Below, piece after piece: positions 17,361 through 26,318 of a DNA stretch of 64,000 bases (positions are counted from its first letter, which is position 1; every line of letters begins with the position of its first letter). Below the pieces are notes generated by a model, which worked only from the letters and a program-made list of their open reading frames with translations, was not told the DNA's origin and ran no database searches. Position numbers and translations under genes: made by a program. Source of the DNA: Methylococcus geothermalis (GTDB taxonomy: Bacteria > Pseudomonadota > Gammaproteobacteria > Methylococcales > Methylococcaceae); contig NZ_CP046565.1 in assembly GCF_012769535.1 (NCBI RefSeq), forward strand, positions 808,434 to 872,433. The letters are read 5' to 3'.

Positions 17361-17786
17361 ATGAAAGTCGCATTCGCTACCCAGGATCTCAAGCGCGTCG
17401 ACGCCCATTTCGGCTGGGCCAAGAACATCGCCATCTATGAACTCTCGACCGAGGGCGGCGAGTTCATCGAGGCGATCCAGTTCGAGGGCGATCTGCAGGA
17501 AGACGGCAACGAGGACAAACTGGCGCCCAAGCTGGACGCCATCAAGGACTGCGCCATTCTCTACGTGGCCGCCATCGGCGGTTCCGGAGCGGCGCGGGTC
17601 GTGGCCCAGGGCATCCATCCCATCAAGGTACCCCAACCGGAGCCCATCGCCGAGCTGCTGGACAAGCTGCGCGACGTCCTGAGAGGCAACCCGCCGCCCT
17701 GGCTGCGCAAGGTGCTGGCGAAGGAAGGCAAGGGCCGGGAACGCTCATTCGATTTTGAAGACGACGAAGAGGTGCAACATGGCTGA
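17361..17786 (+). CDS. nifX: FeMo-cofactor carrier protein NifX
   Basis: A 141-residue member of the NifX/NafY dinitrogenase-cofactor-binding family, which holds NifB-co or VK-cluster between NifB and NifEN. It starts [22 protein letters not shown] and has [18 protein letters not shown]. The ATG at 17361 follows GGAGG; the longer in-frame start would overlap nifN. Its last 8 bases overlap the next gene. Confidence 0.92.
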   Translation: MKVAFATQDLKRVDAHFGWAKNIAIYELSTEGGEFIEAIQFEGDLQEDGNEDKLAPKLDAIKDCAILYVAAIGGSGAARVVAQGIHPIKVPQPEPIAELLDKLRDVLRGNPPPWLRKVLAKEGKGRERSFDFEDDEEVQHG

Positions 17787-18258
17787 AGCAGCCGCAGTAA
17801 TGGCGGAAACCCCCGCCTCGCCGATGGACTCGGCGTTCATCAAGGAGCTGGTCAAACAGTGGCGGGCCCAGGATTCCTACGGGACCTGGGAAGGCAAGAG
17901 CGACGAGCAGTTGCTCGAACCGTACATCCTCGACAAGGTCAAGCGCGCCGAAATCCCCATCATCGGCGATCCCGATCCGGAGACCCTGTGGCGGCTGGAA
18001 CTGTTCTACAACGCCGTGGGCCTGTCGATCGAGCGTGCCACCAAAGTCATGGTCACGCCGATGATGAAGATGTCCCACGAGGGTTTCGGCCGCATGGTGC
18101 TGATCGCCGGCCGGCTGATCGTGGTCAACAAGCAGTTGCGCGACGTGCACCGCTTCGGCTTCCCTTCCATGGAGAAGCTGGCCGAGGAGGGCGAGAAGCT
18201 GGTGAGCGCCGGGGTGGAGATGATCACCCGCTATCCCGATGTAGCGAACTACAGCTGA
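17779..18258 (+). CDS. NifX-associated nitrogen-fixation protein (DUF269 family)
   Basis: A 159-residue protein of the DUF269 family, found directly after nifX in many diazotrophs. It has the conserved run from [18 protein letters not shown] to [25 protein letters not shown]. Function is not established biochemically. The ATG at 17779 overlaps the nifX stop by 8 bases, implying translational coupling. It is followed closely by the DUF683 gene, the usual order. Confidence 0.9.
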   Translation: MAEAAAVMAETPASPMDSAFIKELVKQWRAQDSYGTWEGKSDEQLLEPYILDKVKRAEIPIIGDPDPETLWRLELFYNAVGLSIERATKVMVTPMMKMSHEGFGRMVLIAGRLIVVNKQLRDVHRFGFPSMEKLAEEGEKLVSAGVEMITRYPDVANYS

Positions 18259-18271
18259 TTCGAGGTGTCCG

Positions 18272-18463
18272 ATGAGCGATGAAGCAGAAGAACTGAAGGC
18301 GAAGCTGAAAAAGCTCAACGCCCAGGCGACGGCGTTGAAGATGGACTTGCATGATCTGGCCGAAGACCTGCCCACCGGCTGGCCGAAGATCATGGAAGTC
18401 GCCGAAAAGACCTATGAGGCGTACCGCCAGCTCGACGAATTCCGCAAGAGCACGGCCAGTTAG
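18272..18463 (+). CDS. small nif-associated helical protein (DUF683 / CCE_0567 family)
   Basis: A 63-residue helical protein (ELKAKLKKLNAQATALKMDLHDLAEDLP) of the Rop-like DUF683 family. Cyanobacterial CCE_0567, as I recall, has been reported as a possible small metalloprotein. It lies between the DUF269 gene and the nif ferredoxin, its standard place. Function unknown. Confidence 0.88.
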   Translation: MSDEAEELKAKLKKLNAQATALKMDLHDLAEDLPTGWPKIMEVAEKTYEAYRQLDEFRKSTAS

Positions 18464-18472
18464 GAGCTAACC

Positions 18473-18784
18473 ATGAGTGAATTTTCCGTGACCCTACCCA
18501 GCGGGAAGGTCTGGGTGCCGAAATTCGTCGGCGAGATCGACCAGGACAAATGCATCGGCTGCGGGCGCTGCTACAAGGTCTGCGGGCGCGAAGTGCTGGA
18601 AATGGTCGGCGTCAACGAAGACGGCGAGATGGTGCGCATCGGTGCCGATGCCGACGAGGATGATGACGACGAATACGACAAGAAGGTCATGTCGATCGCC
18701 AATGTCGACAACTGCATAGGCTGCGAGTCCTGCGCCAAGATCTGCCCCAAGCAGTGCTACACTCACGTGCCCGTGGCGGCTTGA
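18473..18784 (+). CDS. fdxB: nif-specific ferredoxin III, 2[4Fe-4S]
   Basis: A 103-residue dicluster ferredoxin. The first cluster motif is CIGCGRCYKVCGR, and the second, CIGCESCAKICPKQC, follows a 30-residue acidic insert containing DADEDDDDEYDKK. It is the nif-specific FdxB type, thought to supply electrons for cofactor assembly rather than being the main nitrogenase donor. It has a GGAG ribosome site and follows DUF683 by 9 bases. Confidence 0.9.
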   Translation: MSEFSVTLPSGKVWVPKFVGEIDQDKCIGCGRCYKVCGREVLEMVGVNEDGEMVRIGADADEDDDDEYDKKVMSIANVDNCIGCESCAKICPKQCYTHVPVAA

Positions 18785-18833
18785 TCCAGGCCTTCCGGGA
18801 TACGGTTTTTCTTCATGCCGGGGAGGGCGAACC

Positions 18834-19439
18834 ATGCTGGCCAGAAACGATGTTTTCAGCTATGACCCCTTGCTGGCTCATGCGCGGGATCCGCGGGAGC
18901 CGCTGATTCTCGCTTTCGCCTCGGCCATCGAGCTGGCGCGCAGTTCCTCCCGGCTGGCGGGCCGCGAGGGCTTCGGACTCGAGCCTGCCGAGTTCTGTGC
19001 CCTGCTCGACCGCTATTTTCCCGGCGCGCGCGGCGTCTACATCAAGCCGGCGCCCGCCGTCACGGACGCCGCGCGGCGTGCGCCGGCCGACGAGTTCGAC
19101 TCCCTGCTGGGCCTGCTGCTCGAACATTGTCGCGGCGATGCCGTGGAATCCCGCTGGCTCGCGCATGCCATCGCCGCCTGCTGCATGGGCGACGACCATC
19201 TTTGGCAGGACATGGGGCTGGCGGACCGGAAGGCGCTGTCAGAGCTTCTGGCGTGCCATTTCCCAGCGCTGTTCGCCCGCAATACCGGCGGCATGCGCTG
19301 GAAAAAATTCTTTTACAAGCAGCTCTGCGAACGGGAAGGCGCTTTCGTCTGCCGTTCGCCGACCTGCGCGGAATGCGACGAATACGCGAACTGTTTCGGA
19401 CCCGAGGAGGATGACGCATGGCAGCCGGTGAAGCGCTGA
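18834..19439 (+). CDS. nifQ: molybdenum donor protein NifQ
   Basis: A 201-residue NifQ, which carries a Mo-Fe-S cluster and donates Mo to NifEN/NifH for FeMo-co. The diagnostic C-terminal motif C-x4-C-x2-C-x5-C is seen as CRSPTCAECDEYANC. The middle AACCMGDDHLWQDMGL and the MRWKKFFYKQLCE segment before the cysteines are typical. The last 22 bases overlap the following ygfZ-like gene. Confidence 0.92.
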   Translation: MLARNDVFSYDPLLAHARDPREPLILAFASAIELARSSSRLAGREGFGLEPAEFCALLDRYFPGARGVYIKPAPAVTDAARRAPADEFDSLLGLLLEHCRGDAVESRWLAHAIAACCMGDDHLWQDMGLADRKALSELLACHFPALFARNTGGMRWKKFFYKQLCEREGAFVCRSPTCAECDEYANCFGPEEDDAWQPVKR

Positions 19440-20488
19440 AAGTACGGATGGCCGGGAGTGCTGCCCCGGCCGCTCCCGCCGAATGGTTGGATTTTCTGGA
19501 CCGGGCCGGTCCTCCCGCCGGTGACGGCGCGGAAATCGCGCTGCGGGGGAACGTCATGGCCGATCTGTCCCGGTTCGGCCTGATCGAGGTCAAGGGCGAG
19601 GAGGCGGGCAAGTTCCTGGGCAGCATGCTGACCGGCGACGTGCGCCTGGTGTCGCCGAGCCAGGGCCAGTTCACCAGTTGGTGCGACGGCAAGGGCCGGA
19701 TCCAGGCCACGTTCTGGCTGTTCATGCGGGACGGTGCCTATTACCTGCTGTTGCCGGAAGAGCTGCTGCCCGGCGTGATCGCGCGCCTGAAGATGTTCCT
19801 GTTGCGCACCAAGGCGAGCATCGGCGACGCCAGCGCTGCACTGGCGCGGATCGGCCTGTCCGGCGCCGGGATCGCGGAAGCATTGGGCTCGGCCCTGCCG
19901 GCGCAGCGGGGCGAGACGGCCGTGATCGGCGACTGCACACTCGTGGCCTTGGGAGACGAGCCCCGGCCGCGCTGGCTGGCGGTCGGCAGCCCGGAAGCCG
20001 TGATTGCGCTGTGGGAAAAACTCGAACCCGCGGTCACGCCGGCCGGGACTGGGGCCTGGGCCCTGCTGGACGTTTTGGCCGGTATTCCCCATGTCGCCAC
20101 CGAGACCGCCGGCGAGTTCATCCCGCAGATGCTGGACCTCGAAGCCCTCGGCGGCTTGAGCTACAAGAAAGGCTGCTACCCAGGTCAGGAGGTCATCGCC
20201 CGCCTGCATTACCGCGGCCAGCTCAAGCGCAAGGCCTATCTGGCTTACGCCGACGGGCCCGAGCTCCCCGCGCCCGGCACCAAGCTGTACCGCCCGGGTT
20301 TCGACGAGAGCGTCGGCCTCGTGGTGTCGGCGGCGAAGGACGGGCGCGAGCATGGCTTCGCCTTACTGGCCGTGGTCGTGATCGAACAGAAGCCGCTGGG
20401 CGAGATCCGCCTTGGGAGTGCCGAGGGTCCCGCGCTGGTCTTCGCCGACCAGGACGAGCTGGTGCCGACGTCGGACGCCGGCTGCTGA
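19418..20488 (+). CDS. ygfZ: YgfZ/GcvT-like folate-binding protein (Fe-S cluster maintenance)
   Basis: A 356-residue GcvT-fold protein with the YgfZ signature KGCYPGQEVIAR at about residues 248-259. YgfZ helps keep particular [4Fe-4S] enzymes active under oxidative stress, using folate. It overlaps nifQ by 22 bases, so it belongs to the nif operon here, which suggests a copy used for nitrogenase-related clusters. Whether a second ygfZ exists elsewhere cannot be seen. Confidence 0.85.
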   Translation: MAAGEALKVRMAGSAAPAAPAEWLDFLDRAGPPAGDGAEIALRGNVMADLSRFGLIEVKGEEAGKFLGSMLTGDVRLVSPSQGQFTSWCDGKGRIQATFWLFMRDGAYYLLLPEELLPGVIARLKMFLLRTKASIGDASAALARIGLSGAGIAEALGSALPAQRGETAVIGDCTLVALGDEPRPRWLAVGSPEAVIALWEKLEPAVTPAGTGAWALLDVLAGIPHVATETAGEFIPQMLDLEALGGLSYKKGCYPGQEVIARLHYRGQLKRKAYLAYADGPELPAPGTKLYRPGFDESVGLVVSAAKDGREHGFALLAVVVIEQKPLGEIRLGSAEGPALVFADQDELVPTSDAGC

Positions 20489-20522
20489 AGCTTTTGCGAA
20501 TCGTGAACACAAGGAGAATGCC

Positions 20523-20903
20523 ATGAGACGTAAGCCCTATGAACTCAAGGTCGACGTCAAGGCCGTCTATCTGCGAGAACACTCCCAGCCCGACGCCGAC
20601 CAATACACCTTCGCCTACACCGTGACGATGGAGAATACCGGCACCGTTCCGGCCAAGCTCCTGGGCCGGCGCTGGATCATCACCGACGCCAACGGCAAGA
20701 CGGTGGAGGTGGTGGGCGAGGGCGTGGTGGGAGAGCATCCCTACCTGCGGCCCGGCGAGGCTTTCGAATACACCAGTGCCGCGACCATCGCGACCCCGGT
20801 CGGCAGCATGCACGGCAGCTACCAGTTGATCGCCGACGACGGGATGCCGTTCGAGGCGCCCATCGCCGCCTTCAGCCTCGCCATCCCGCGCCGGCTGCAT
20901 TAA
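20523..20903 (+). CDS. apaG: ApaG-domain protein
   Basis: A 126-residue ApaG, an immunoglobulin-like single domain (YTFAYTVTMENTG...LLGRRWIITDANG...VVGEHPYLRPGEAFEYTS). The biological role of bacterial ApaG is unclear. The ATG at 20523 follows AAGGAG and lies 34 bases after ygfZ. Its position inside a nif operon is unusual. Confidence 0.9.
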   Translation: MRRKPYELKVDVKAVYLREHSQPDADQYTFAYTVTMENTGTVPAKLLGRRWIITDANGKTVEVVGEGVVGEHPYLRPGEAFEYTSAATIATPVGSMHGSYQLIADDGMPFEAPIAAFSLAIPRRLH

Positions 20904-20936
20904 GCGGTCCAGACGCCAGGAATGAGAGAAAATCCG

Positions 20937-21584
20937 ATGAACTTCATGAAGGACAGGTACAGCATGGGCAATGAAACCCGGGCCGCCGGCGGATTGGTTC
21001 CGGTGGTGGTGGAGCAGTCGGCGCGGGGGGAGCGGGCCTTCGACATCTATTCGCGGCTGCTGAAGGAGCGGGTCATCTTCCTGGTCGGCCAGGTCGAGGA
21101 CTACATGGCCAACCTGGTGATCGCCCAGCTGCTGTTCCTGGAGTCCGAGAATCCCGACAAGGACATCCATCTCTACATCAACTCGCCCGGCGGGCTGGTG
21201 ACGGCGGGCCTGGCCATCTACGACACCATGCAGTTCATCAAGCCGGACGTCAGTACCCTGTGCGTCGGGCAGGCCGCCAGCATGGGTGCGCTGCTGCTGG
21301 CCGGCGGCGCCGCCGGCAAGCGTTACTGCCTGCCGCATTCGCGGATCATGATCCACCAGCCGCTGGGCGGTTTTCAGGGCCAGGCGTCCGACATCGACAT
21401 CCATGCGCGGGAGATTCTGGCGGTCCGCGACCGTCTCAACAAGATTCTCGCCCACCACACCGGCCAGCCCATGGAAAAGATCCAGATCGATACCGATCGC
21501 GACAATTTCATGAGCGGGAATGACGCGGTGGACTACGGCCTGATCGACAAAGTGCTCGTGAATCGCGCGGCCGGCGCGGCTTGA
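20937..21584 (+). CDS. clpP: ATP-dependent Clp protease proteolytic subunit
   Basis: A serine peptidase of about 215 residues forming the ClpP barrel. The catalytic serine is in [11 protein letters not shown], histidine in [10 protein letters not shown] and the aspartate in DTDRDNFMS. Start choice is uncertain: ATGs at 20922, 20937 and 20964 are in frame, and 20937 is taken for ribosome-site spacing. It lies 33 bases after apaG and before clpX. Confidence 0.92.
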   Translation: MNFMKDRYSMGNETRAAGGLVPVVVEQSARGERAFDIYSRLLKERVIFLVGQVEDYMANLVIAQLLFLESENPDKDIHLYINSPGGLVTAGLAIYDTMQFIKPDVSTLCVGQAASMGALLLAGGAAGKRYCLPHSRIMIHQPLGGFQGQASDIDIHAREILAVRDRLNKILAHHTGQPMEKIQIDTDRDNFMSGNDAVDYGLIDKVLVNRAAGAA

Positions 21585-21671
21585 GCCATCAGCACGCATA
21601 TTGGCCCACAACTTGCCAGTCAAAAGGAGAGTGACAGCCAAACACCATTCCTAACCAGGGGAGTAAGCGCC

Positions 21672-22940
21672 ATGAGTGAAGAAAAGAAAAACAAGGAGTC
21701 CGGCAAGTTGTTGTATTGCTCCTTCTGCGGCAAGAGCCAGCACGAAGTCAGAAAACTCATCGCAGGCCCCGCCGTGTTCGTTTGTGACGAATGCGTCGAA
21801 CTGTGCAACGACATCATCCGCGAGGAATTGCAGGGCGGGGAGGCCGGCGCCGCTGCCGATCTGCCCAAGCCGAAGGAGATGAAGGCCATTCTGGACGAGT
21901 ATGTCATCGGACAGGACAAGGCCAAGCGCATCCTCTCGGTCGCCGTCTACAACCACTACAAGCGACTCAAGGCCAAGACCTTCAAGAACGGCGTCGAGCT
22001 GGCCAAGAGCAACATCCTGCTGATCGGCCCCACCGGCTCGGGCAAGACGCTGCTGGCGGAGACCCTGGCGCGGGTGCTGGACGTCCCTTTCGCCATCGCC
22101 GATGCCACGACGCTCACCGAAGCGGGCTACGTGGGCGAGGACGTCGAGAACATCATCCAGAAGCTCCTGCAGAACTGTGATTACGATGTCGAAAAGGCGG
22201 AGCAGGGGATCGTCTACATCGACGAGATCGACAAGATCTCGCGCAAGGCCGACAGCCCCTCCATCACCCGCGACGTTTCCGGGGAAGGCGTGCAGCAGGC
22301 CTTGCTCAAGCTGATGGAAGGCACCGTGGCTTCCGTGCCGCCGCATGGCGGGCGCAAGCATCCGCAGCAGGAATTCCTGCAGGTCAACACCGCCAACATC
22401 CTGTTCATCTGCGGCGGAGCCTTCGCCGGCCTGGAAAAGACCATACGCTCCCGTTCGGAAAAGAGCGGAATCGGCTTTTCCGCCGAGGTAAAAAGCAAGG
22501 ACGAAAACACCAACGTCGGGGAGATTCTGGCGGGCGTCGAGGCCGAGGATCTGATCCGTTACGGCCTGATCCCGGAATTCATCGGGCGCCTGCCGGTCGT
22601 GGCCACGCTGGAAGAACTGGACGAGGCGGCCCTCATCAGCATCCTCACCGAGCCGAAGAACGCGCTGGTCAAACAGTACGCCCGGCTGTTCGAAATGGAG
22701 GGCTGCGAGCTGGATATCCTGCCGGCTGCCCTGGGGGCCATCGCACGGCGCGCGATGGAACGCAAGACCGGCGCGCGCGGCTTGCGGACCATCATCGAGC
22801 ATGCCCTGCTCGACACCATGTACGAATTGCCTTCCGCCGGGGATGTCGTCAAGGTCATAGTCGACGAGAAGGTCATCCGCGGCGAAACCGAGCCTTATCT
22901 GGTTTACCGGAGCGAAGACAAGCAGTGTGCCTCGGCCTAG
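21672..22940 (+). CDS. clpX: ATP-dependent Clp protease ATPase subunit ClpX
   Basis: A 422-residue AAA+ unfoldase. N-terminal zinc domain (CSFCGKS and CDECVELC), Walker A GPTGSGKT, Walker [10 protein letters not shown], and the ClpP-docking IGF loop (SGIGFSAEV). An 87-bp gap precedes it, with a ribosome site. In Azotobacter a clpX copy also sits in the nif region. Here both clpP and clpX follow the nif genes, so this could be either the housekeeping pair or a nif-linked pair. A terminator follows. Confidence 0.95.
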   Translation: MSEEKKNKESGKLLYCSFCGKSQHEVRKLIAGPAVFVCDECVELCNDIIREELQGGEAGAAADLPKPKEMKAILDEYVIGQDKAKRILSVAVYNHYKRLKAKTFKNGVELAKSNILLIGPTGSGKTLLAETLARVLDVPFAIADATTLTEAGYVGEDVENIIQKLLQNCDYDVEKAEQGIVYIDEIDKISRKADSPSITRDVSGEGVQQALLKLMEGTVASVPPHGGRKHPQQEFLQVNTANILFICGGAFAGLEKTIRSRSEKSGIGFSAEVKSKDENTNVGEILAGVEAEDLIRYGLIPEFIGRLPVVATLEELDEAALISILTEPKNALVKQYARLFEMEGCELDILPAALGAIARRAMERKTGARGLRTIIEHALLDTMYELPSAGDVVKVIVDEKVIRGETEPYLVYRSEDKQCASA

Positions 22941-22970
22941 GAGACGATGAGGCCAAACAAGCCCAAGACA

Positions 22971-22992
22971 AGGCCGGGGTGACCCGGCCTTT
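22971..22992 (+). terminator. rho-independent terminator after clpX
   Basis: An 8-bp GC stem AGGCCGGG/CCCGGCCT with a GTGA loop, followed by TT and then CTTGTTT, which can itself pair with an upstream AAACAAG. It ends the nifE-to-clpX unit before the isc promoter region. Confidence 0.82.
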
Positions 22993-23055
22993 CTTGTTTC
23001 CAGCGCGATGGGCTTCGTCGCCTCGCGTTCACTCTTTCGGTGCATCGTGTCGATT

Positions 23056-23197
23056 TGTCGCAAATCCGACAAACGGACGGGCATCCGCCCGTCTGCGCCT
23101 CCCAACCCTTCTCAATCCGTACCATACAGGTCCTCTTTACCGGACGGACGTTCCCTGGACAGGGCAGGGTCCCCGGACCGTTGTCGACAACGAGACA
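23056..23197. promoter_or_regulatory. two NifA upstream activator sequences for the isc-nifV operon
   Basis: Exact TGT-N10-ACA sites at 23056-23071 and 23182-23197, which are 193-208 and 67-82 bp before the -24 element. They lie in the 393-bp gap between clpX and iscS, which contains no credible gene. Together with the sigma-54 promoter this points to NifA control of the isc genes. Confidence 0.78.
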
Positions 23198-23263
23198 ATC
23201 CCGTTTTTCGTCACTCTCGAATAAAGCCAAAGAAAATCAATGCGATAGCATGTTAATTTGGGG

Positions 23264-23279
23264 TGGCCCGGTGTTTGCA
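23264..23279 (+). promoter_or_regulatory. sigma-54 promoter of the isc-nifV operon
   Basis: TGGCCC-N5-TTGCA, a near-consensus RpoN promoter with correct GG/GC spacing, 55 bp before the iscS start. No IscR-type promoter or iscR gene is present. Confidence 0.85.
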
Positions 23280-23333
23280 AGATAGAGATCAAGGCAAACC
23301 GCCCAACCCTCTGGCGAACTCGGAGAACATGCA

Positions 23334-24545
23334 ATGAAGCTACCGGTCTATTTCGATTACTCGGCAACGACGCCGGTCGACCCACGTGTTGCCGAGAAGA
23401 TGATTCCGTTCCTGACGGAAAACTTCGGCAACCCGGCCAGCCGCTCCCACAGCTTCGGCTGGACCGCCGAGCAGGCAGTGGAGAATGCGCGGGAGGAAGT
23501 GGCGAAGCTGGTCAACGCCGATCCCCGGGAAATCGTCTGGACCTCCGGCGCGACCGAATCGGACAACCTGGCGATCAAGGGCGCGGCCGAGTTCTACCAG
23601 ACCAAGGGCCGCCATCTCATCACGGTGAAGACCGAACACAAGGCCGTGCTCGATACCATGCGCGAGCTGGAATCCGCCGGCTTCGAGGTGACCTACCTCG
23701 AGCCGATGGCGAACGGCCTGCTGGACCTGGAGGCGTTCAAGGCCGCGATCCGGCCCGATACCTCGCTGGTGTCCGTCATGCACGTCAACAACGAGATCGG
23801 GGTGATCCAGGACATCGCGGCGATCGGCCAGATCTGCCGGGAGCGCGGCGTGATCTTCCACGTCGATGCCGCGCAGTCCACCGGCAAGGTGGAGATCGAC
23901 CTGGAGAAGCTGCCGGTCGACCTCATGTCCTTTTCCGCCCACAAGACCTACGGGCCCAAGGGCATCGGCGCCTTGTACGTGCGCCGCAAGCCGCGTATCC
24001 GCCTCAAGGCGCAGATGCACGGCGGGGGCCACGAGCGGGGCTTGCGTTCCGGCACCCTGGCCACGCACCAGATCGTCGGCATGGGTGAAGCCTTTCGCAT
24101 CGCCCGCGAAGAAATGGCGGCGGAGAACGCGCGCATCCGCGGGCTGCGCGACAAGTTGCTGGCCGGCCTCGAGGACATGGAAGAGGTGTTCGTCAACGGC
24201 GATCTGGTACAGCGGGTGCCGCACAACCTGAACATCAGCTTCAACTACGTGGAGGGCGAGTCCTTGATGATGGCCATCAAGGATCTGGCGGTGTCCAGCG
24301 GCTCGGCCTGCACCTCGGCCAGCCTCGAGCCTTCCTATGTCTTGCGCGCCCTGGGGCGCAGCGACGAGCTGGCCCACAGCTCGATCCGCTTCACCCTGGG
24401 CCGCTATACCACGGCGGAGGACGTGGATTTCGCCATCTCCCTGATCAAGGACAAGGTCGCTCGCCTGCGCGAGATCTCGCCCCTGTGGGAGATGTACAAG
24501 GACGGGATCGATCTCAACACCGTTCAGTGGGCGGCAGCGCACTAA
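23334..24545 (+). CDS. iscS: cysteine desulfurase, IscS type
   Basis: A 403-residue PLP enzyme that takes sulfur from cysteine for Fe-S assembly. It has [10 protein letters not shown] and the PLP lysine in [12 protein letters not shown], and the mobile catalytic cysteine in [10 protein letters not shown]. The C-terminal end [14 protein letters not shown] is the IscS rather than the NifS signature. It is the first gene of a complete isc operon driven by a NifA/sigma-54 type promoter, so it probably does the work of NifS here. No nifS is in the window. Confidence 0.95.
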   Translation: MKLPVYFDYSATTPVDPRVAEKMIPFLTENFGNPASRSHSFGWTAEQAVENAREEVAKLVNADPREIVWTSGATESDNLAIKGAAEFYQTKGRHLITVKTEHKAVLDTMRELESAGFEVTYLEPMANGLLDLEAFKAAIRPDTSLVSVMHVNNEIGVIQDIAAIGQICRERGVIFHVDAAQSTGKVEIDLEKLPVDLMSFSAHKTYGPKGIGALYVRRKPRIRLKAQMHGGGHERGLRSGTLATHQIVGMGEAFRIAREEMAAENARIRGLRDKLLAGLEDMEEVFVNGDLVQRVPHNLNISFNYVEGESLMMAIKDLAVSSGSACTSASLEPSYVLRALGRSDELAHSSIRFTLGRYTTAEDVDFAISLIKDKVARLREISPLWEMYKDGIDLNTVQWAAAH

Positions 24546-24585
24546 CGCGCCCGAAGCCCTTCACCATCCAATCAGGAGAACAACA

Positions 24586-25005
24586 ATGGCATACAGCGAC
24601 AAAGTCATCGACCACTACGAAAATCCCCGCAACGTCGGTTCCTTCGACAAGGACGAAGACGGCGTGGGCACAGGGGTGGTGGGCGCTCCGGCCTGCGGCG
24701 ACGTGATGAAGCTGCAGATCAAGATCAACGACAAAGGCGTGATCGAGGATGCCAAGTTCAAGACCTACGGCTGCGGCTCGGCGATCGCCTCCAGTTCGCT
24801 GGTGACCGAATGGGTCAAGGGCAAGACCGTCGACGAGGCCCTGGCCATCAAGAACGCCGACATCGCCGAGGCGCTGGCGCTGCCGCCGGTGAAGATCCAC
24901 TGCTCGGTGCTGGCCGAGGATGCGATCAAGGCCGCGGTCTCGGACTACAAGGCCAAAACGGGTGTGGCCGACGAAGGCTACGAAATCTGCAAATCGGCGG
25001 CCTGA
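24586..25005 (+). CDS. iscU: Fe-S scaffold protein IscU
   Basis: A 139-residue scaffold on which [2Fe-2S] and [4Fe-4S] clusters form from IscS sulfur. The three ligands are in [23 protein letters not shown] and HCSVLAEDA, and the HscA-recognition motif LPPVK lies just before the last. About 11 residues longer than E. coli IscU at the C-terminus ([13 protein letters not shown], with one extra cysteine). It follows iscS by 40 bases. Confidence 0.95.
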   Translation: MAYSDKVIDHYENPRNVGSFDKDEDGVGTGVVGAPACGDVMKLQIKINDKGVIEDAKFKTYGCGSAIASSSLVTEWVKGKTVDEALAIKNADIAEALALPPVKIHCSVLAEDAIKAAVSDYKAKTGVADEGYEICKSAA

Positions 25006-25021
25006 AGACGAGGAAACCGTT

Positions 25022-25423
25022 ATGACAGCCATGACCAGCATTGTCGATCTGACGCCGGCCGGCCCCGCTTTGATTTTCACCGGCAATGCGGCCGCCAAGG
25101 TCAACGAGTTAATCGCCGAGGAAGGCAATCCGGCGCTCAAGCTCCGGGTCTATGTCTCCGGCGGCGGCTGCTCGGGGTTCCAGTACGGCTTCTCGTTCGA
25201 GGAGACCATGAACGAGGACGATACGGCGGTGGAGAAGGACGGCGTGACCCTGCTGGTCGACCCCACCAGCCTGCAATATCTGCAGGGCGCCGAAATCGAT
25301 TACCAGGAAGGGCTGGAAGGTTCGCGTTTCGTCATCAAGAACCCGAATGCGACCTCTTCCTGCAGTTGCGGCAGCTCCTTCTCGGTCGAAGGTAGCGGCG
25401 GTTCGAGCTGCTCGTCTCACTGA
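25022..25423 (+). CDS. A-type iron-sulfur carrier, ErpA-like
   Basis: A 133-residue HesB/IscA-family carrier. Ligand cysteines are in [12 protein letters not shown] and CSCGSSF. The FQYGFSFEE wording is ErpA-like, unlike the next gene. A short Ser/Gly tail ending CSSH is unusual. Two A-type carriers in one isc operon suggest division of labour, one possibly delivering to nitrogenase maturation enzymes. The start at 25022 fits the family N-terminus. Confidence 0.85.
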   Translation: MTAMTSIVDLTPAGPALIFTGNAAAKVNELIAEEGNPALKLRVYVSGGGCSGFQYGFSFEETMNEDDTAVEKDGVTLLVDPTSLQYLQGAEIDYQEGLEGSRFVIKNPNATSSCSCGSSFSVEGSGGSSCSSH

Positions 25424-25449
25424 GACTGTTTTTGGAATGGAGGGCAACG

Positions 25450-25773
25450 ATGGCAGTAACCCTGACAGAAAAAGCGGCGGCACAGGTGCAGAAGCATTTG
25501 AGCGCGCGCGGTGCGGGCATCGGGCTGCGGCTCGCCGTCAAGACTTCGGGCTGTTCCGGCCTCGCCTACGCCCTGGAGTTCGTGGACGAACCGGCGCCGG
25601 AAGACCAGCTCTTCGAAAGCCATGGCGTCACCGTGCTGGTCGATCCGAAAAGCCTGGTCTACCTGGAAGGCACCGAGCTGGATTTCGTGCGGGAAGGCTT
25701 GAACGAGGGCTTCAAGTTCAACAATCCCAACGTCAAGAACGAATGCGGCTGCGGCGAGAGTTTCAACGTCTAG
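25450..25773 (+). CDS. iscA: A-type iron-sulfur carrier IscA
   Basis: A 107-residue IscA with ligands in [16 protein letters not shown] and [10 protein letters not shown], the standard IscA length and motifs. It receives clusters from IscU and passes them to apo-proteins. It starts 26 bases after the ErpA-like gene. Confidence 0.93.
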   Translation: MAVTLTEKAAAQVQKHLSARGAGIGLRLAVKTSGCSGLAYALEFVDEPAPEDQLFESHGVTVLVDPKSLVYLEGTELDFVREGLNEGFKFNNPNVKNECGCGESFNV

Positions 25774-25784
25774 GAGCGATGGCC

Positions 25785-26318
25785 ATGAGCGAAATGGCGC
25801 CCCGTAATTATTTCGAATTCTTCCAGCTGCCCGCCATCTTCCGGCTGGACTTGGGCATGCTGGACAGCCATTACCTGGAGCTGCAGGCCCGCATCCATCC
25901 GGACAAGGCCGCCCATCTTAGCGACGTGGAAAAACGCTTGTCCCTGCAATGGGCGACCTTCGCCAACGAGGCTTATCACACGCTGAAACGCCCCTTGGAC
26001 CGGGCGCGTTACCTGCTCAGGATCCACGGGGTCGACACCCGGGAGGAAGACAATACGGCGATGCCGGCGGAATTCCTGCTGGAGCAGATCGAATGGCGGG
26101 AAGAAATGCAGGACGCAGTCACCGCCCGCAGCGAAGCGGCGCTCGACCGGCTCGGCTTTCGGCTGAAGAAAGAAATGGATCATCTGATCGAATCGCTCGG
26201 CGCCATGCTCGACGTCGAGCAAACGCATCCGGAGGCCGCCGTGCTGGTACGCCAGCTCGCCTTCCTGGAAAAACTCAAACGTGATCTCGATCAGGCGCAC
26301 GCCCTGCTGGAGGACTGA
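25785..26318 (+). CDS. hscB: Fe-S co-chaperone HscB (Hsc20)
   Basis: A 177-residue J-type co-chaperone. It has an N-terminal J domain with the HPD motif (RIHPDKA) and a C-terminal helical domain that binds IscU. The ATG at 25785 gives better spacing from AGGAG than the ATG at 25779. The stop overlaps the hscA start (TGATG), showing coupling. Confidence 0.93.
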   Translation: MSEMAPRNYFEFFQLPAIFRLDLGMLDSHYLELQARIHPDKAAHLSDVEKRLSLQWATFANEAYHTLKRPLDRARYLLRIHGVDTREEDNTAMPAEFLLEQIEWREEMQDAVTARSEAALDRLGFRLKKEMDHLIESLGAMLDVEQTHPEAAVLVRQLAFLEKLKRDLDQAHALLED

